25,389 bases of DNA, from positions 1-25,389 of the forward strand of contig SDVU01000041.1 in NCBI GenBank assembly GCA_016256075.1, written 5' to 3'. Below, piece by piece: positions 15,501-25,002 of this stretch. The notes beneath the pieces were generated by a model that searched no databases, was not told the origin of the DNA, and saw only the letters and a program-made list of their open reading frames with translations. A program made the position numbers and the translations under genes. Within the stretch, counting starts at the first letter, position 1. Every line of letters starts with the position of its first letter. This stretch comes from Dictyocoela muelleri. Taxonomy: Eukaryota; Microsporidia.

Positions 15501-18500
15501 ATTAACCCCGAAATTAAAATTCTCTATCAAAAATACCAATTCTCACAAAAAAATTTTATCTTTACAACAATATACTTATGACATGATCACTTCATTGTTA
15601 GACTTTTTAGGAAAAAATGAAATAAACGATAATAACCATATCAACAATGATAACAGATCTAATAAAAGAAGTATTGATAGAAATGCTAATTATAATGATA
15701 ATTCAATCCCCGATCCAATTCAAAATATAGTTCATGATATTAAAAAATTCTTAAATTATGCATACACAAAAATAGTAATTTATAAAATCTCAACTCTTTT
15801 CAATTCAAAAATAAAAACTAATTTTTTGTATACATCATTCATTGATGCCCTCGTCGATGGATTCACAAATACTCAATTCTGCGAAGAATTAATTGAAAAT
15901 TTGTATATAACAATGCTCGAAATTTGTAAATCAAAAGAAATAATTCTTAAAACTGGGTTTTTTACCGACATTCTACAAAATATGATCAAAACATCTCTCA
16001 ATCAACCGATTGCATTTGAAGGAATTTATTTTTTAATCAAATATATAGCCAATAACTTTATGGTGAATTATCAAGCTCAAGATATTCCAAATACACTAAA
16101 TATTATTAATAATATTTTTATATCACTTAATTACCACGAATTTATCAACAAAAAGAAAATAAAAGATTTAATCCTTACCATTTTGAAATTGAACAAAAAT
16201 AATATTCCAAAGAAAATAGAAATTTTATTTATTAAAAATCTAAATCATAAAAATTCGGAAATAAGAGATTTATCCTCAATAGGCCTTGAATATATTTCAA
16301 AACTAACATTTATTGAAATACCTGAAATTCTTGAAAATAACTCAAATGTTATTAAAAATTACATATTTAATCTTGATAATACTGATCTTAAGAATATTAT
16401 TTATAAATTGAAAGGAATTATTTTTGTTTTAAATCAACATCCAAGAATTGATTTTGAGGATAAAATTTTAAGAATTTTAGATTTTTGTTATGAAATTATT
16501 AATAATCATAAAAATGTTATTGAAGAAGAAAACTATTTTAAACAAGAAAACTCTTTTAAACAAGAAAACGCTTTTAACTCAAATAATAACGAATTGAAAA
16601 TGATTATTTTACAACTCTTCCTATCATCAGTCACCTTCATCAACAACATTAATTTTCTCAGAAAAATTATCTTAACATTCAGCGAAGAACTTTTACTATG
16701 CAACTTTGAAACATCAAAATTATCAATCAAGGCACTTAAGAAAATTATAACTCAAAATGAAAAACTGGTTATTGAAGTTTTGAAATACAAATTTTCCAAA
16801 ATATTTTTAAATATTTATCTCGATAATCCCGATCTTTCTTTATTATCACCATTATTTTTAGTTTTACAAGTTTTTGAGAAGAATGAAAATCTATTAAACA
16901 AGATGTTGAGTTCATTAAGTAGTCATCATACCGAAGATATTAATACTGGTTATGATCAAAATAATATTGATTTTAAAAACAGTAATGTGTATAAAAATTA
17001 TAACGCTTACAAAAATAATGATATCAATAACCATCTGAATATCAATAATCATCCAAATATCAATAACCGCCCGAATATCAATAACCACCCGAATATCAAT
17101 AACCACCTAAATATCAATAACCACCTAAATATCAATAGCCACCTGAATATCAATAGCCATATAAATATCAAAAACATTCTTGAAAAAATATCAAACTTCT
17201 TAGTAATCGATGAATATCGATTAATAGTTCTTGAAATATTATCATTATTCCAGTTAACAGATAAAATAATACTAATAATCATCGAATTGTTCATTTTCTT
17301 TGGTAAAAATATTTTCTACAATGAAAAATTGTCATCAATTTTTATCAACATTTCCGAGAAAAACAACCCCAAATTTCTTTTATCATTCATCAGAAAAATT
17401 GATAATCCTAATTTCTTTGGATTTATCAGTCTATTCTTAAAATCAAATTTATTGTTAAGATATTTTAATGATAATGTTAATTATCTAAAAAATATATTTT
17501 TAAATATTACGAGAGTCAGCGATAGAGTTAAAAAGATAAATGAAGTTAAAAGGATAAATGAAGTTAAAAGGATAAATGAAGCTACTAAGATAGATGGAGT
17601 TACTAAGATAAATGAGGTTACTAAGATAAATGAGGTTAAGAAGATAAATGAGGTTAAGAAGATAAATGAGGTTAAGAAGATAAATGAAGTTAAAAAGATA
17701 GATGAAGTTACTAAGATAGATGAAGTTACTAAGATAGATGAAGTTACTAAGATAGATGAAGTTACTAAGATAGATGAAGTTACTAATATAGATAATTTTA
17801 TAATTAATAATGATATGACAAATATCCAAAAAACCACAAACTTTATATTAATTTTTGATAAACTAAATTCAATAACCACAGATTTAATCCCATTAATAAT
17901 AAATCATTACAAAGACCTAAAAATTAGAAATCTTAATTCAGCTGAAATAAAATCTATTATTCAAAGGAACATTGAAAAGTTTGAAAATATTCATTTAGAG
18001 ATGCTATTTAAAGTTGAAAAGAATTTTGTTATAGATAATTTGATTAATATCAAAATTAAAAATAATAATTATCATGACAACTTAATTAGTCATCTTTTAA
18101 ATTCAATTTATACATGTGGCTGTTCGTCTAAAGGCTTTGAAAAATATTGTAATATTATTGACAATCTCGTTGATAATATTTCTGGCAATCTTACTGAAAT
18201 TAATTTCAATAAATATTTATCACACATGATAAGAATTAAACATAAATCTGAAAAGATACTAAAAAATATTGCTACTCGTGAAAACATAAAAGCCAAAAAT
18301 TATCATGAAATTATTTATCAATCAATTGTATCAACTGTTCCTCTTAATGAACTTCTAACAATTATCCCTGAATACAAAGAATTACTCCTCAAAGGAATTC
18401 AAAATTCAAAATTCTATTCAAAAGATGTATTACCAATTTTAAGAAAAGAATTAATGTATAAAACTCATCTATTTGTTATTTATCCGTTGATTGTGGAGAG

Positions 18501-21500
18501 TGTCGATTATGAAGAAAAGTATAAATCTAAAAATTATAAAAATGAGAATAAAAAAGATAAGAATTATAAAAATGAGAATAAAAAAAATAAAAATTATAAA
18601 AATGAGAATAAAAAATCTAAAAATTATAAAAATGAGAATAAAAAAGATAAGAATGAAATTGATATTAACGATAAAGATAAGAATGAAGTTGATATTAACG
18701 ATAATTTGATTAATGAAATTAATTATGACGTAACAATTGAACTCATTGATGCTATAATAAGATTATTATTTACAAATAATGAAAGACACATAAAAGTTGG
18801 AATAGGATTATTGAAGATACTTGTTCGTAAATATCAAGATTCATATAAAAGTTATTTTAAAAGTCAATATGAAGATGATAACAACTTTAAAGATGATAAC
18901 AACTTTAAAGATGATAATAACTTTAAAGATGATAACAACCTTAAAGATGAAATATTAACCTCTCTAAAAGCATTATATGGAATTTATTTTTCATTCTGTT
19001 GCAGAACTTCTAATCAATACTTTATTAACCAATTGAAAAATTTAAAAATTGAAATGGATTTAAATTATTTAACAATTAATCACGAAACATTTAATAAAGA
19101 TTCATTGATAAATTCTTTTTTGATCGAAATCAACAAATATGATGAATACAATGATGATAGTCATAAAGATTATAAATACCAATTAAAAACAAAATTATTT
19201 CCCTTAATAAAAAAGAGTCTGACAAACAATTCAAATGATAATATTTATAAAACATTCACTATAAAAGAATTATTTGATAATATTAAATATCAATTTATTA
19301 ATTTTCAAGAATTCATCTGTATTGATTTATTGTTTAAAAGAGTAAATTATTTGATTGAGAATGAAATTGTTACAATTGAAGAAATTAATTCAATTATTAA
19401 AACTGATGAATATGAAAAAGATAATAGCGAAGTTTATAATGAAAAAGATAATAGCGAAGTTTATAATGAAAAAGATAATGATGAAATTTATTATAAAAAA
19501 TATAATAATGAAGTTTATAATAAAAATAATAATAATGAAGTTTATAATAAAAAATATAATAATGAAGTTTATAATGAAAAAGATAATGATTTTGATTTCA
19601 ATAACTTAGCCGATTGCAACTCATTCTTCTTTAAATCTCTTAACAAATCAAAGACGCTTACGATTACCGATATTCTAAGTTATTCAAAAATTTTTTTAAC
19701 AAACACCCATAAACTATCAATAGACCATCAACATCAAATAATTAAATTTTTAATACTCACGAATAATATTAATGATCAGCTTTTTAGAAATTTTATTAGA
19801 AATGATAAAAATAGATTTATTGAAAATAATTTAAAAATAATTATTGAAAGTCTTAAGATTTCAAATGAGACAAGAGGGTTTATTCTCAGTCGTTTTAATA
19901 ATGATAGGATAAAAGATTATAAGTATAAAGATTTTTATGCATATAAATGTAATGATAAATTCATAGCTCATTATAATTTCAACGGTGAATTAGTCTTAAA
20001 CTTTACCTTAAAATTTCTTACAAAAATTGATATTCAAAAACTACTCATTCAATCAAACCCTTCTAAAACAGATACTCCTGTATCAAATTTATTCTTAACA
20101 AATCATCCCCTGACAAATAAACTCTTAACAAAACTCCTTATGAATGGATTAACTTCAGAATATAAATACATTAGAAATGATTTTTATAATTATTTAAATA
20201 ACAATCTTCCTGTTGATAAATATGAAAGACTAAAAATCTTGTTACTCTTTGATTGGAAAGAGCATAAAAAATATTCTAATTATGTTATTTTGAGATTGAT
20301 TACAGACGAGTTTAGATTAATTATCAAGGCTTGGTGTGTATCAGCTGATTTTGATAATTATGAATATAAAGAATATAATAATAAAGAATATAATAATAAA
20401 GAATATAATAATAAAGAATATAATAATAAAGAATATAATAATAAACATTATAATAATAAAGAATATAATAATAAAGATTATAATAATAAACATTATAATA
20501 ATAAAGAATATTATCTTTTTAACAACAACTATAACCATAATTTTGAATCTCAGAATTTTTCGGTTACGAACAACTATTGGCCTTTAATCCTTGATATGAT
20601 ATTTTATGACCCTTCATTAACAAAATCAGTCCTTCTCAAGATTTTAAAATTTATTTTTAAAGGTTTTAATTTAGAACAAAAGGAAGAAATTATTTTTTTA
20701 ATAAAAAAAATCAATTTGTTTGAAGACGTTAGAATTGAATTGTCTGAATTTTTCAATTTAAATTTAATGATTGATAACTCAATAATCAATAATAGTCCCA
20801 TTCCAACAACTTACAATAGTCCCATTCCAACAACTTACTCTTATGATTCACCCCTTAATAAAATAATAGATAAAGATTTTTATTACGCAAAACTAAAAAT
20901 AAATTCAAAACATCCATTGACAATAAAGGCAATTCAACTTCAGCAACAAAATAAACTCAGAGAGGCACAATTAATTTATGAACAGTTGATGGAAGACAAT
21001 AATAATTTTATGAAAAAGAATAAAAAAGAAATTGATAAAGATATCAATTTAAATATTGAAAACGATGAAGAAGATTTATGGGTAATTCAATGGATTGAAG
21101 CTGCTAAGAGTCTACAACAGTGGGATTTATTGGAAAATATTTCTATAAAAAATAAGGACTATGAATTATTATGTGAGTCAATTTTTAAACAAGGCTGTTT
21201 TAATGATTTTAAAGATAATGTTTATAATAAAGATATAAATGATGGTGATAATGAAGGTGAAAATAATAAATATATAAATGGTGATCATAAATATAATGAT
21301 GAAAATAATAATGATGATTATAAACATGACGATGAAAATAAAAAAGAAATTATTAAAAATGATGATAAACAAATTTATAAACATCTTAATAAATTAAAAA
21401 ATATCAATAATAAAAATAATGGATACATGAAGAAATTTTATAATACATTGATTAATAAAAAGAAGACTAAAAAATTATTTTTAGAAACAATAAAAAGATA

Positions 21501-24500
21501 TAACCATTGTTCAGGATTTAACAAGAGAGATAATTTTTTGAATCTTAAAATGGTTCATGAAATGTTAACTATCGAAAGGAATACTAACGATAATTATATT
21601 TTCGATAACGATAATCGTATTATTGAGAATTTAAATATCTTTAATGAAAGAAATCTTTATCATAAAGATATTGATTTATGGTCCAAGTTTTATTCGTTTA
21701 GAAAGAATTTGTTAATAGTCAATAGAAATCAAAACAATCAAAAAATTAAAAGAAATAATAAAGATGTAAAGAAAAAGGATCATATTGATAACAATAATGA
21801 AGAAAAAAATAATGAAGATATAAATAATAATATTGTTATTAATAATATTAATAACAACAATAATATTAATAATAACAACATTATTAATAATATTAATAAT
21901 AATTTCCCCAATCTTATTAATTCATTCTCAAAAATTGCTCTTAAAAATAATCAACCTCATCTATCATTAAAAATTCATTCGGAAATAATGAAACTTAAAA
22001 ATTTGACTATTGAAAATGCCTATTTTAAAGTCAAGAATGATTATAAAAGTTTGAAGAAAATGAATTTAAAGGAAGAAGCAATTGAAATGTTGAGTATTAC
22101 AAATTTAAATATTTTTGACAAACATCATAAATCAGATATAATTTCATTAAAAGGAGAATGTTTAGGCGAAATAGGGTTTATTGATTACGCCAATAAATTT
22201 TTTTCAGAAAGCGTTAACGTTTATCAGGGTAATGGTAATAATTGGTATCGATGGGGATGTTTTTTAGAGAATTTGTTGTCCAGGAAAGATGATTTTATAA
22301 AGAATTTTGAAGAAAGTGAAGAGCATAACAATAATCATAACAATGAGCATAACAATAATCATAACAATGAGCATAACAATGAGTATAACAATGAAGAGAA
22401 TGATGAAATTAAAAATGTTGAGAATAATCATAATAATGATGTTAATATAGAAGTTAATGAAAACAATGGTGATATTTTTAATAACAACAACGACGTGAAT
22501 ATAACCTTTAATAATAAAAACAATGATAATACAAATTTTAATGATAAAATACTCATTAACAATATCTTCATAGCATTTCTTAAAGCATCAATTTACCTTA
22601 CCAGTGAAAAATATCAAAAATCAATTTTAAAACTCTTGAAATACATCAACAGATCTGAAAATAATTTTATTATGAAAAGTTTCTTAAAAGAAATTAATCT
22701 TGAAAGATTTATATTTTACTTACCACTCTTGATTGATAAACTTAAGAAAGATTCCCCATCTGAGAGTCTTGTTATTGAGTTGATTAAGATTTATCCTGAA
22801 TCTGTTTATCTTGAGATGATTAATAAGTTTGATAATAATGAAAATTTTCGAGATGATAATAAAGATGATTACAATAACACTATTAAGAATATTATCAATG
22901 AAAATAAAGATTATATTAATAAAGTCGATAACAATACTATTGATAACAATACTATTGATAATAATACTATTGATAACAATATTGATAACAATTCCATTGA
23001 TAACAATACTATTGATAACAATATTGATAACAATTCCATTGATAACAATACTATTAACAATACCATTGATAACAATATTGATAACAATACCATTGATAAC
23101 AATATTGATAACAATACCATTGATAACAATATTGATAACAATTCCATTGATAACAATATTGATAACAATACCATTGATAACAATCTTGATAACAATTCCA
23201 TTGATAACAATACTATTAACAACAAAATAATCCAACTCTTGACAAAATCATATCCTAAAAAAATATTCTTCATAAACCAATTCATAACAATCTTGAGTGA
23301 AATGAAAATTAAAAACAATAAAAAAATAATTTTAGATGAAATCAATAAATCGATTGAAGTTGCTCTTAAATTCTATTCAAACAAGAAAAATAAAACTGAT
23401 GTTGAGAATGAAATTAACGATATGAGAAATAAGGTTTTTCAATTGATGATTAATAACCATAAAAAATCAATTATTGATTTATTTATAAAAGATTTTTTTA
23501 AGGTTGAAAATGAACTTTATGAATTAATAGGATCACTTTTTAAATGGAAGAGATATTTTGAAATTAAAAATTATAAAAATTGCAATCAAAATTATCGTCA
23601 AGATTATAAAGATTATAAAGAAAATAAAAATTATAAAGATTATAAAGATTGTCAAGATTGTCATAATTATGCAGGATTTAAAAAAATTGATTATGATATT
23701 TTTAATCATGATTTAATGAGAATAACTACAAATTGTGAAATCACTGTCTTTAACAAATTGAACGTTATAAAAAAGACTTATTTAGAATTGCCTAAAATTA
23801 ATTCAATTGAAATAAATTCGCTTAAAAATAATATTTCAGAAACATTTACAGTCATTGATAATGATGGTATTAAGTATCCGTTTATTTTAAGAAAGACTGG
23901 TAATTATAGATTTATTCATTTGTCACATTTTTTGGATAGTTTTAGAAATGATAAGATCGGTTTTTCAATTGGCACACCTTTCTCCAAAGAATATTCAATT
24001 TTTGATTTTAATGATTCGATCACGTTAGAAGAAATTGTTGATCATCAAAGCAATAATTATAAAAGTGATGATTTTAACAGAGATATTACAATTGATGATA
24101 ATCTACCACACACTTTGTCGACAATTATTTTTTATTTAAAATGTCTTTATAAATATGTAGGAAATCGTGAAATAGAGATCGATGTTGATTTAAATGAAGA
24201 AATGATTAACGATCTTGAAAATGATGAAGAAAAAAATAATACTAACGTTAAAAATACTAATAACTTTAAAAATACTGATGAAGAAAAAAATACTAATAAC
24301 TTTAATGATATTCATTTTAATGATACTAATAACTTTAATGATATTAATAACTTTAATGATATTCATTTTAATGATACTAATAACTTTAATGATACTCATT
24401 TTAATGATACTAATAACTTTAATGATACTAATAACTTTAATCATATTCATTTTAATGATACTCATTTTAATAATTTTAAGTTCATCGTTAATCATATAAA

Positions 24501-25002
24501 CTTTAAAATTGATAAATTCTCTAGAACATTTATTTTTAATATTATTATTGATAATGTTAATCCTAATCTTTTAAAGGATTTCTTTTCTCTCTGTTATAAC
24601 GATGTTTTTAGCTATTTAAGTTTTTTGAAGAAATCAGTCACAAATTATATTCTTCAGAATAGATATCTTTATTTCCTTAATGTTTTTGATCGGAAAATTT
24701 CTAATTATTTGTTTTTTGTTGAGAGTGGTACTTTTAATCAATTGAACTTACAGGAGAATAATTTTGATATACCAATGAGATTGAGTTATAATATTCAGAA
24801 TTTGTTCGGTTTGCATTTGGATGGAATTGGGTTAAGAGTTGATTATGAGTTTCAAGAATTTGTTTTGGAGATTTTTGATGATTTGAAAATTGTTTATAAT
24901 GTTGGCGATCAAGAAAGATTGAACGATGATAGTGTTTATAGGAAAAGTATGGATCCACATAAGTTGGCGATGATGGATATTTTATGGTTTCCGTGGTTTT
25001 AA
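12505..25002 (+). CDS. TRA1: Tra1/TRRAP orthologue, giant PIKK-family pseudokinase
   Basis: This is one uninterrupted 4165-residue frame. Tra1/TRRAP is the activator-binding scaffold of the SAGA and NuA4 histone acetyltransferase complexes in the nucleus. Residues 1 to about 2750 are helical, HEAT-like repeats; GTPKLKIKTLNFLERIFDNL at 749-768 matches the family's 'L-x-LRTLE-x-x-VDNL' stretch. The FAT domain begins near 2790 and includes LWVIQWIEAAKSLQQWDLL (about 2858) and IELIKIYPESVYLEM (about 3423), both close to TRRAP. A PI3K-like domain runs from about 3738 (KYPFILRK at 3790, PMRLSYNIQNLFG at 4090). The FATC end is MDPHKLAMMDILWFPWF, with the family's MDP-x-W-x-PW ending. The active-kinase GDRHxxN and DFG motifs are missing, as in all Tra1 proteins. 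It is longer than yeast Tra1 (3744 residues) because of at least eleven Asn/Lys/Asp-rich repeat arrays. The ATG follows a CCC motif. Confidence 0.93.
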   Translation: MQISEIKERIKNLKNLLKSANIIENIYKSESIHNEFIPFAIEALQKIPVTGKSQKDYIENPDTTPDFYIDDRIIIFKILLRINYGRIDCNDLIKELIRTFRIDTHYNRLMILKVLTLILKRHRISDEDNNELLKAITDYQNDLFLLIISGLKAKKSDCEIKNNSNNYDQEINNRDDISKIEFTTSATTTFCSALSEIMDFISFLIKINQPSEVLTQFGRIAINKFENFGLEIINLNIKNKKMKNPDFNKNINPIKNDNINNEYQIYDRNLIYDLIPPLVKMLDFAKNRIEYFNSPLTLIDIIKFILSSVPDEMNFLKIETISLSTKIILDQKNIFMFDINLFISSRLFVTTNNIDIKIILFNNILEIITKYQLYDTSAIYSLFEIINEILNSLKIITRQTEYNFNYIICFLNNISLAIPLLTTLTTDKTKNSFNILMEQIYTMIDFIDYLINSDFTINNNSHDDNNEIESILCNSYTTINTSMRYISIILKLPVSHGSISNLSYSDIEHFAKLLIFIFKDLSWINVNSYKILEIFHFLNPEIFRIILKQNAKLIVDLTEDNLERLKIWKLFFEDDILKTSFAFIMIVTLNTISKNIKNINFLINSYDLTLETLLSLPNENEKIIIPHLTRLLINFITRDADKFYYYQIIFILFNHLKIYIHKFPSIQDMINNKTKNFLTLFHNLIKYEINFTNQQHKELMENQEFFNKFEIFNNKEFFIELCLSIPSRIEILAREIKLLLKPINMGLSGTPKLKIKTLNFLERIFDNLEIQFIEDDQTIDQQLISIMKKLDELMKDENYQIKASTIIAKLKTFLQKYNDYDNLESQVNSPLSYSQFIIIDKDNNKYNINDNSIILDEVLFGSCQNLSSKKFRDIFNVTKNITRNRKFEIICNQTDKINSAKIIIRFLTEVVDLNFFANNEYMTNFLTNIINNFNNEVKKGNDFNYLNNYFTDENNLNDKNNLNDKNNLNDKNNLNDKNYLNDKNNLNDILNNTQFINNSLTPKLKFSIKNTNSHKKILSLQQYTYDMITSLLDFLGKNEINDNNHINNDNRSNKRSIDRNANYNDNSIPDPIQNIVHDIKKFLNYAYTKIVIYKISTLFNSKIKTNFLYTSFIDALVDGFTNTQFCEELIENLYITMLEICKSKEIILKTGFFTDILQNMIKTSLNQPIAFEGIYFLIKYIANNFMVNYQAQDIPNTLNIINNIFISLNYHEFINKKKIKDLILTILKLNKNNIPKKIEILFIKNLNHKNSEIRDLSSIGLEYISKLTFIEIPEILENNSNVIKNYIFNLDNTDLKNIIYKLKGIIFVLNQHPRIDFEDKILRILDFCYEIINNHKNVIEEENYFKQENSFKQENAFNSNNNELKMIILQLFLSSVTFINNINFLRKIILTFSEELLLCNFETSKLSIKALKKIITQNEKLVIEVLKYKFSKIFLNIYLDNPDLSLLSPLFLVLQVFEKNENLLNKMLSSLSSHHTEDINTGYDQNNIDFKNSNVYKNYNAYKNNDINNHLNINNHPNINNRPNINNHPNINNHLNINNHLNINSHLNINSHINIKNILEKISNFLVIDEYRLIVLEILSLFQLTDKIILIIIELFIFFGKNIFYNEKLSSIFINISEKNNPKFLLSFIRKIDNPNFFGFISLFLKSNLLLRYFNDNVNYLKNIFLNITRVSDRVKKINEVKRINEVKRINEATKIDGVTKINEVTKINEVKKINEVKKINEVKKINEVKKIDEVTKIDEVTKIDEVTKIDEVTKIDEVTNIDNFIINNDMTNIQKTTNFILIFDKLNSITTDLIPLIINHYKDLKIRNLNSAEIKSIIQRNIEKFENIHLEMLFKVEKNFVIDNLINIKIKNNNYHDNLISHLLNSIYTCGCSSKGFEKYCNIIDNLVDNISGNLTEINFNKYLSHMIRIKHKSEKILKNIATRENIKAKNYHEIIYQSIVSTVPLNELLTIIPEYKELLLKGIQNSKFYSKDVLPILRKELMYKTHLFVIYPLIVESVDYEEKYKSKNYKNENKKDKNYKNENKKNKNYKNENKKSKNYKNENKKDKNEIDINDKDKNEVDINDNLINEINYDVTIELIDAIIRLLFTNNERHIKVGIGLLKILVRKYQDSYKSYFKSQYEDDNNFKDDNNFKDDNNFKDDNNLKDEILTSLKALYGIYFSFCCRTSNQYFINQLKNLKIEMDLNYLTINHETFNKDSLINSFLIEINKYDEYNDDSHKDYKYQLKTKLFPLIKKSLTNNSNDNIYKTFTIKELFDNIKYQFINFQEFICIDLLFKRVNYLIENEIVTIEEINSIIKTDEYEKDNSEVYNEKDNSEVYNEKDNDEIYYKKYNNEVYNKNNNNEVYNKKYNNEVYNEKDNDFDFNNLADCNSFFFKSLNKSKTLTITDILSYSKIFLTNTHKLSIDHQHQIIKFLILTNNINDQLFRNFIRNDKNRFIENNLKIIIESLKISNETRGFILSRFNNDRIKDYKYKDFYAYKCNDKFIAHYNFNGELVLNFTLKFLTKIDIQKLLIQSNPSKTDTPVSNLFLTNHPLTNKLLTKLLMNGLTSEYKYIRNDFYNYLNNNLPVDKYERLKILLLFDWKEHKKYSNYVILRLITDEFRLIIKAWCVSADFDNYEYKEYNNKEYNNKEYNNKEYNNKEYNNKHYNNKEYNNKDYNNKHYNNKEYYLFNNNYNHNFESQNFSVTNNYWPLILDMIFYDPSLTKSVLLKILKFIFKGFNLEQKEEIIFLIKKINLFEDVRIELSEFFNLNLMIDNSIINNSPIPTTYNSPIPTTYSYDSPLNKIIDKDFYYAKLKINSKHPLTIKAIQLQQQNKLREAQLIYEQLMEDNNNFMKKNKKEIDKDINLNIENDEEDLWVIQWIEAAKSLQQWDLLENISIKNKDYELLCESIFKQGCFNDFKDNVYNKDINDGDNEGENNKYINGDHKYNDENNNDDYKHDDENKKEIIKNDDKQIYKHLNKLKNINNKNNGYMKKFYNTLINKKKTKKLFLETIKRYNHCSGFNKRDNFLNLKMVHEMLTIERNTNDNYIFDNDNRIIENLNIFNERNLYHKDIDLWSKFYSFRKNLLIVNRNQNNQKIKRNNKDVKKKDHIDNNNEEKNNEDINNNIVINNINNNNNINNNNIINNINNNFPNLINSFSKIALKNNQPHLSLKIHSEIMKLKNLTIENAYFKVKNDYKSLKKMNLKEEAIEMLSITNLNIFDKHHKSDIISLKGECLGEIGFIDYANKFFSESVNVYQGNGNNWYRWGCFLENLLSRKDDFIKNFEESEEHNNNHNNEHNNNHNNEHNNEYNNEENDEIKNVENNHNNDVNIEVNENNGDIFNNNNDVNITFNNKNNDNTNFNDKILINNIFIAFLKASIYLTSEKYQKSILKLLKYINRSENNFIMKSFLKEINLERFIFYLPLLIDKLKKDSPSESLVIELIKIYPESVYLEMINKFDNNENFRDDNKDDYNNTIKNIINENKDYINKVDNNTIDNNTIDNNTIDNNIDNNSIDNNTIDNNIDNNSIDNNTINNTIDNNIDNNTIDNNIDNNTIDNNIDNNSIDNNIDNNTIDNNLDNNSIDNNTINNKIIQLLTKSYPKKIFFINQFITILSEMKIKNNKKIILDEINKSIEVALKFYSNKKNKTDVENEINDMRNKVFQLMINNHKKSIIDLFIKDFFKVENELYELIGSLFKWKRYFEIKNYKNCNQNYRQDYKDYKENKNYKDYKDCQDCHNYAGFKKIDYDIFNHDLMRITTNCEITVFNKLNVIKKTYLELPKINSIEINSLKNNISETFTVIDNDGIKYPFILRKTGNYRFIHLSHFLDSFRNDKIGFSIGTPFSKEYSIFDFNDSITLEEIVDHQSNNYKSDDFNRDITIDDNLPHTLSTIIFYLKCLYKYVGNREIEIDVDLNEEMINDLENDEEKNNTNVKNTNNFKNTDEEKNTNNFNDIHFNDTNNFNDINNFNDIHFNDTNNFNDTHFNDTNNFNDTNNFNHIHFNDTHFNNFKFIVNHINFKIDKFSRTFIFNIIIDNVNPNLLKDFFSLCYNDVFSYLSFLKKSVTNYILQNRYLYFLNVFDRKISNYLFFVESGTFNQLNLQENNFDIPMRLSYNIQNLFGLHLDGIGLRVDYEFQEFVLEIFDDLKIVYNVGDQERLNDDSVYRKSMDPHKLAMMDILWFPWF
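15364..15469 (+). repeat. 18-bp minisatellite in Tra1 (NNLNDK x6)
   Basis: Unit AATAATTTAAATGATAAA, about six copies, residues 954-988. The copies are nearly identical at DNA level, which implies recent expansion. Confidence 0.95.
17023..17169 (+). repeat. 18-bp minisatellite in Tra1 (INNHLN/INNHPN x8)
   Basis: Unit ATCAATAACCACCTGAAT with small changes, about eight copies, residues 1507-1555. It is C-richer than its surroundings. The antisense strand is also free of stops here, which creates spurious minus-strand frames. Confidence 0.95.
17527..17793 (+). repeat. 18-bp minisatellite in Tra1 (KINEVK/KIDEVT x14)
   Basis: Unit AAGATAAATGAAGTTAAA, grading into AAGATAGATGAAGTTACT, about fourteen copies, residues 1675-1763. 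The two variants lie in blocks, showing stepwise duplication. The charged repeat could form a helix, but its six-residue period does not match a coiled coil. Confidence 0.95.
18529..18711 (+). repeat. 30-bp minisatellites in Tra1 (KNYKNENKKD x4, then NEIDINDKDK x2)
   Basis: Four copies of a 30-bp unit encoding KNYKNENKKD/N/S (residues 2009-2048) are followed directly by two copies of a second 30-bp unit (NEIDINDKDK, NEVDINDN). The first block is strongly basic, the second acidic. Confidence 0.95.
18874..18948 (+). repeat. 18-bp minisatellite in Tra1 (DDNNFK x4)
   Basis: Unit GATGATAACAACTTTAAA, about four copies, residues 2124-2148. Confidence 0.9.
19414..19590 (+). repeat. 27-bp minisatellite in Tra1 (EKDNSEVYN x6.5)
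   Basis: Nine-residue unit EKDNSEVYN, drifting to KKYNNEVYN, about 6.5 copies, residues 2304-2362. Confidence 0.95.
20371..20505 (+). repeat. 15-bp minisatellite in Tra1 (EYNNK x9)
   Basis: Unit GAATATAATAATAAA, nine copies with H and D variants in the first position, residues 2623-2667. Confidence 0.95.
20791..20838 (+). repeat. 24-bp duplication in Tra1 (NSPIPTTY x2)
   Basis: Two identical 24-bp copies encode NSPIPTTY, residues 2763-2778. Unlike the other arrays this one is Pro/Thr/Ser-rich. It sits shortly before the FAT domain, probably in a loop or linker. Confidence 0.9.
22324..22395 (+). repeat. 24-bp minisatellite in Tra1 (HNNNHNNE)
   Basis: His/Asn-rich unit CATAACAATAATCATAACAA plus GAG, about three copies, residues 3274-3297, inside the FAT domain. 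Confidence 0.9.
22927..23223 (+). repeat. 12/15-bp minisatellite in Tra1 (DNNTI/DNNI, ~22 units)
   Basis: Units GATAACAATACTATT and GATAACAATATT alternate for about 297 bp, residues 3475-3573; this is the longest array in the gene. It splits the FAT domain after the conserved IKIYPESVYLEM segment. Mixed unit lengths, all multiples of 3, point to repeated in-frame expansion. Confidence 0.95.
24241..24475 (+). repeat. minisatellite in the Tra1 pseudokinase domain (NNFNDTHFND)
   Basis: Units AATAACTTTAATGATACT and CATTTTAATGATACT alternate, residues 3913-3991. The array lies inside the PI3K-like domain, between KYPFILRK (3790) and PMRLSYNIQ (4090). Confidence 0.95.

Noticed and set aside
17049-17879. 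Minus-strand ORFs rich in FIYL/SSILVT or LLIFRW repeats
   Set aside because: These are antisense shadows of the 17023 and 17527 repeat arrays.
22720-23345. Long minus-strand and shifted-frame ORFs of 130-170 codons over the Tra1 array
   Set aside because: They arise because a stop-free minisatellite stays open in several frames; their products are low-complexity I/V/L/N or L/S repeats with no start context, while the sense frame carries the Tra1 domains.
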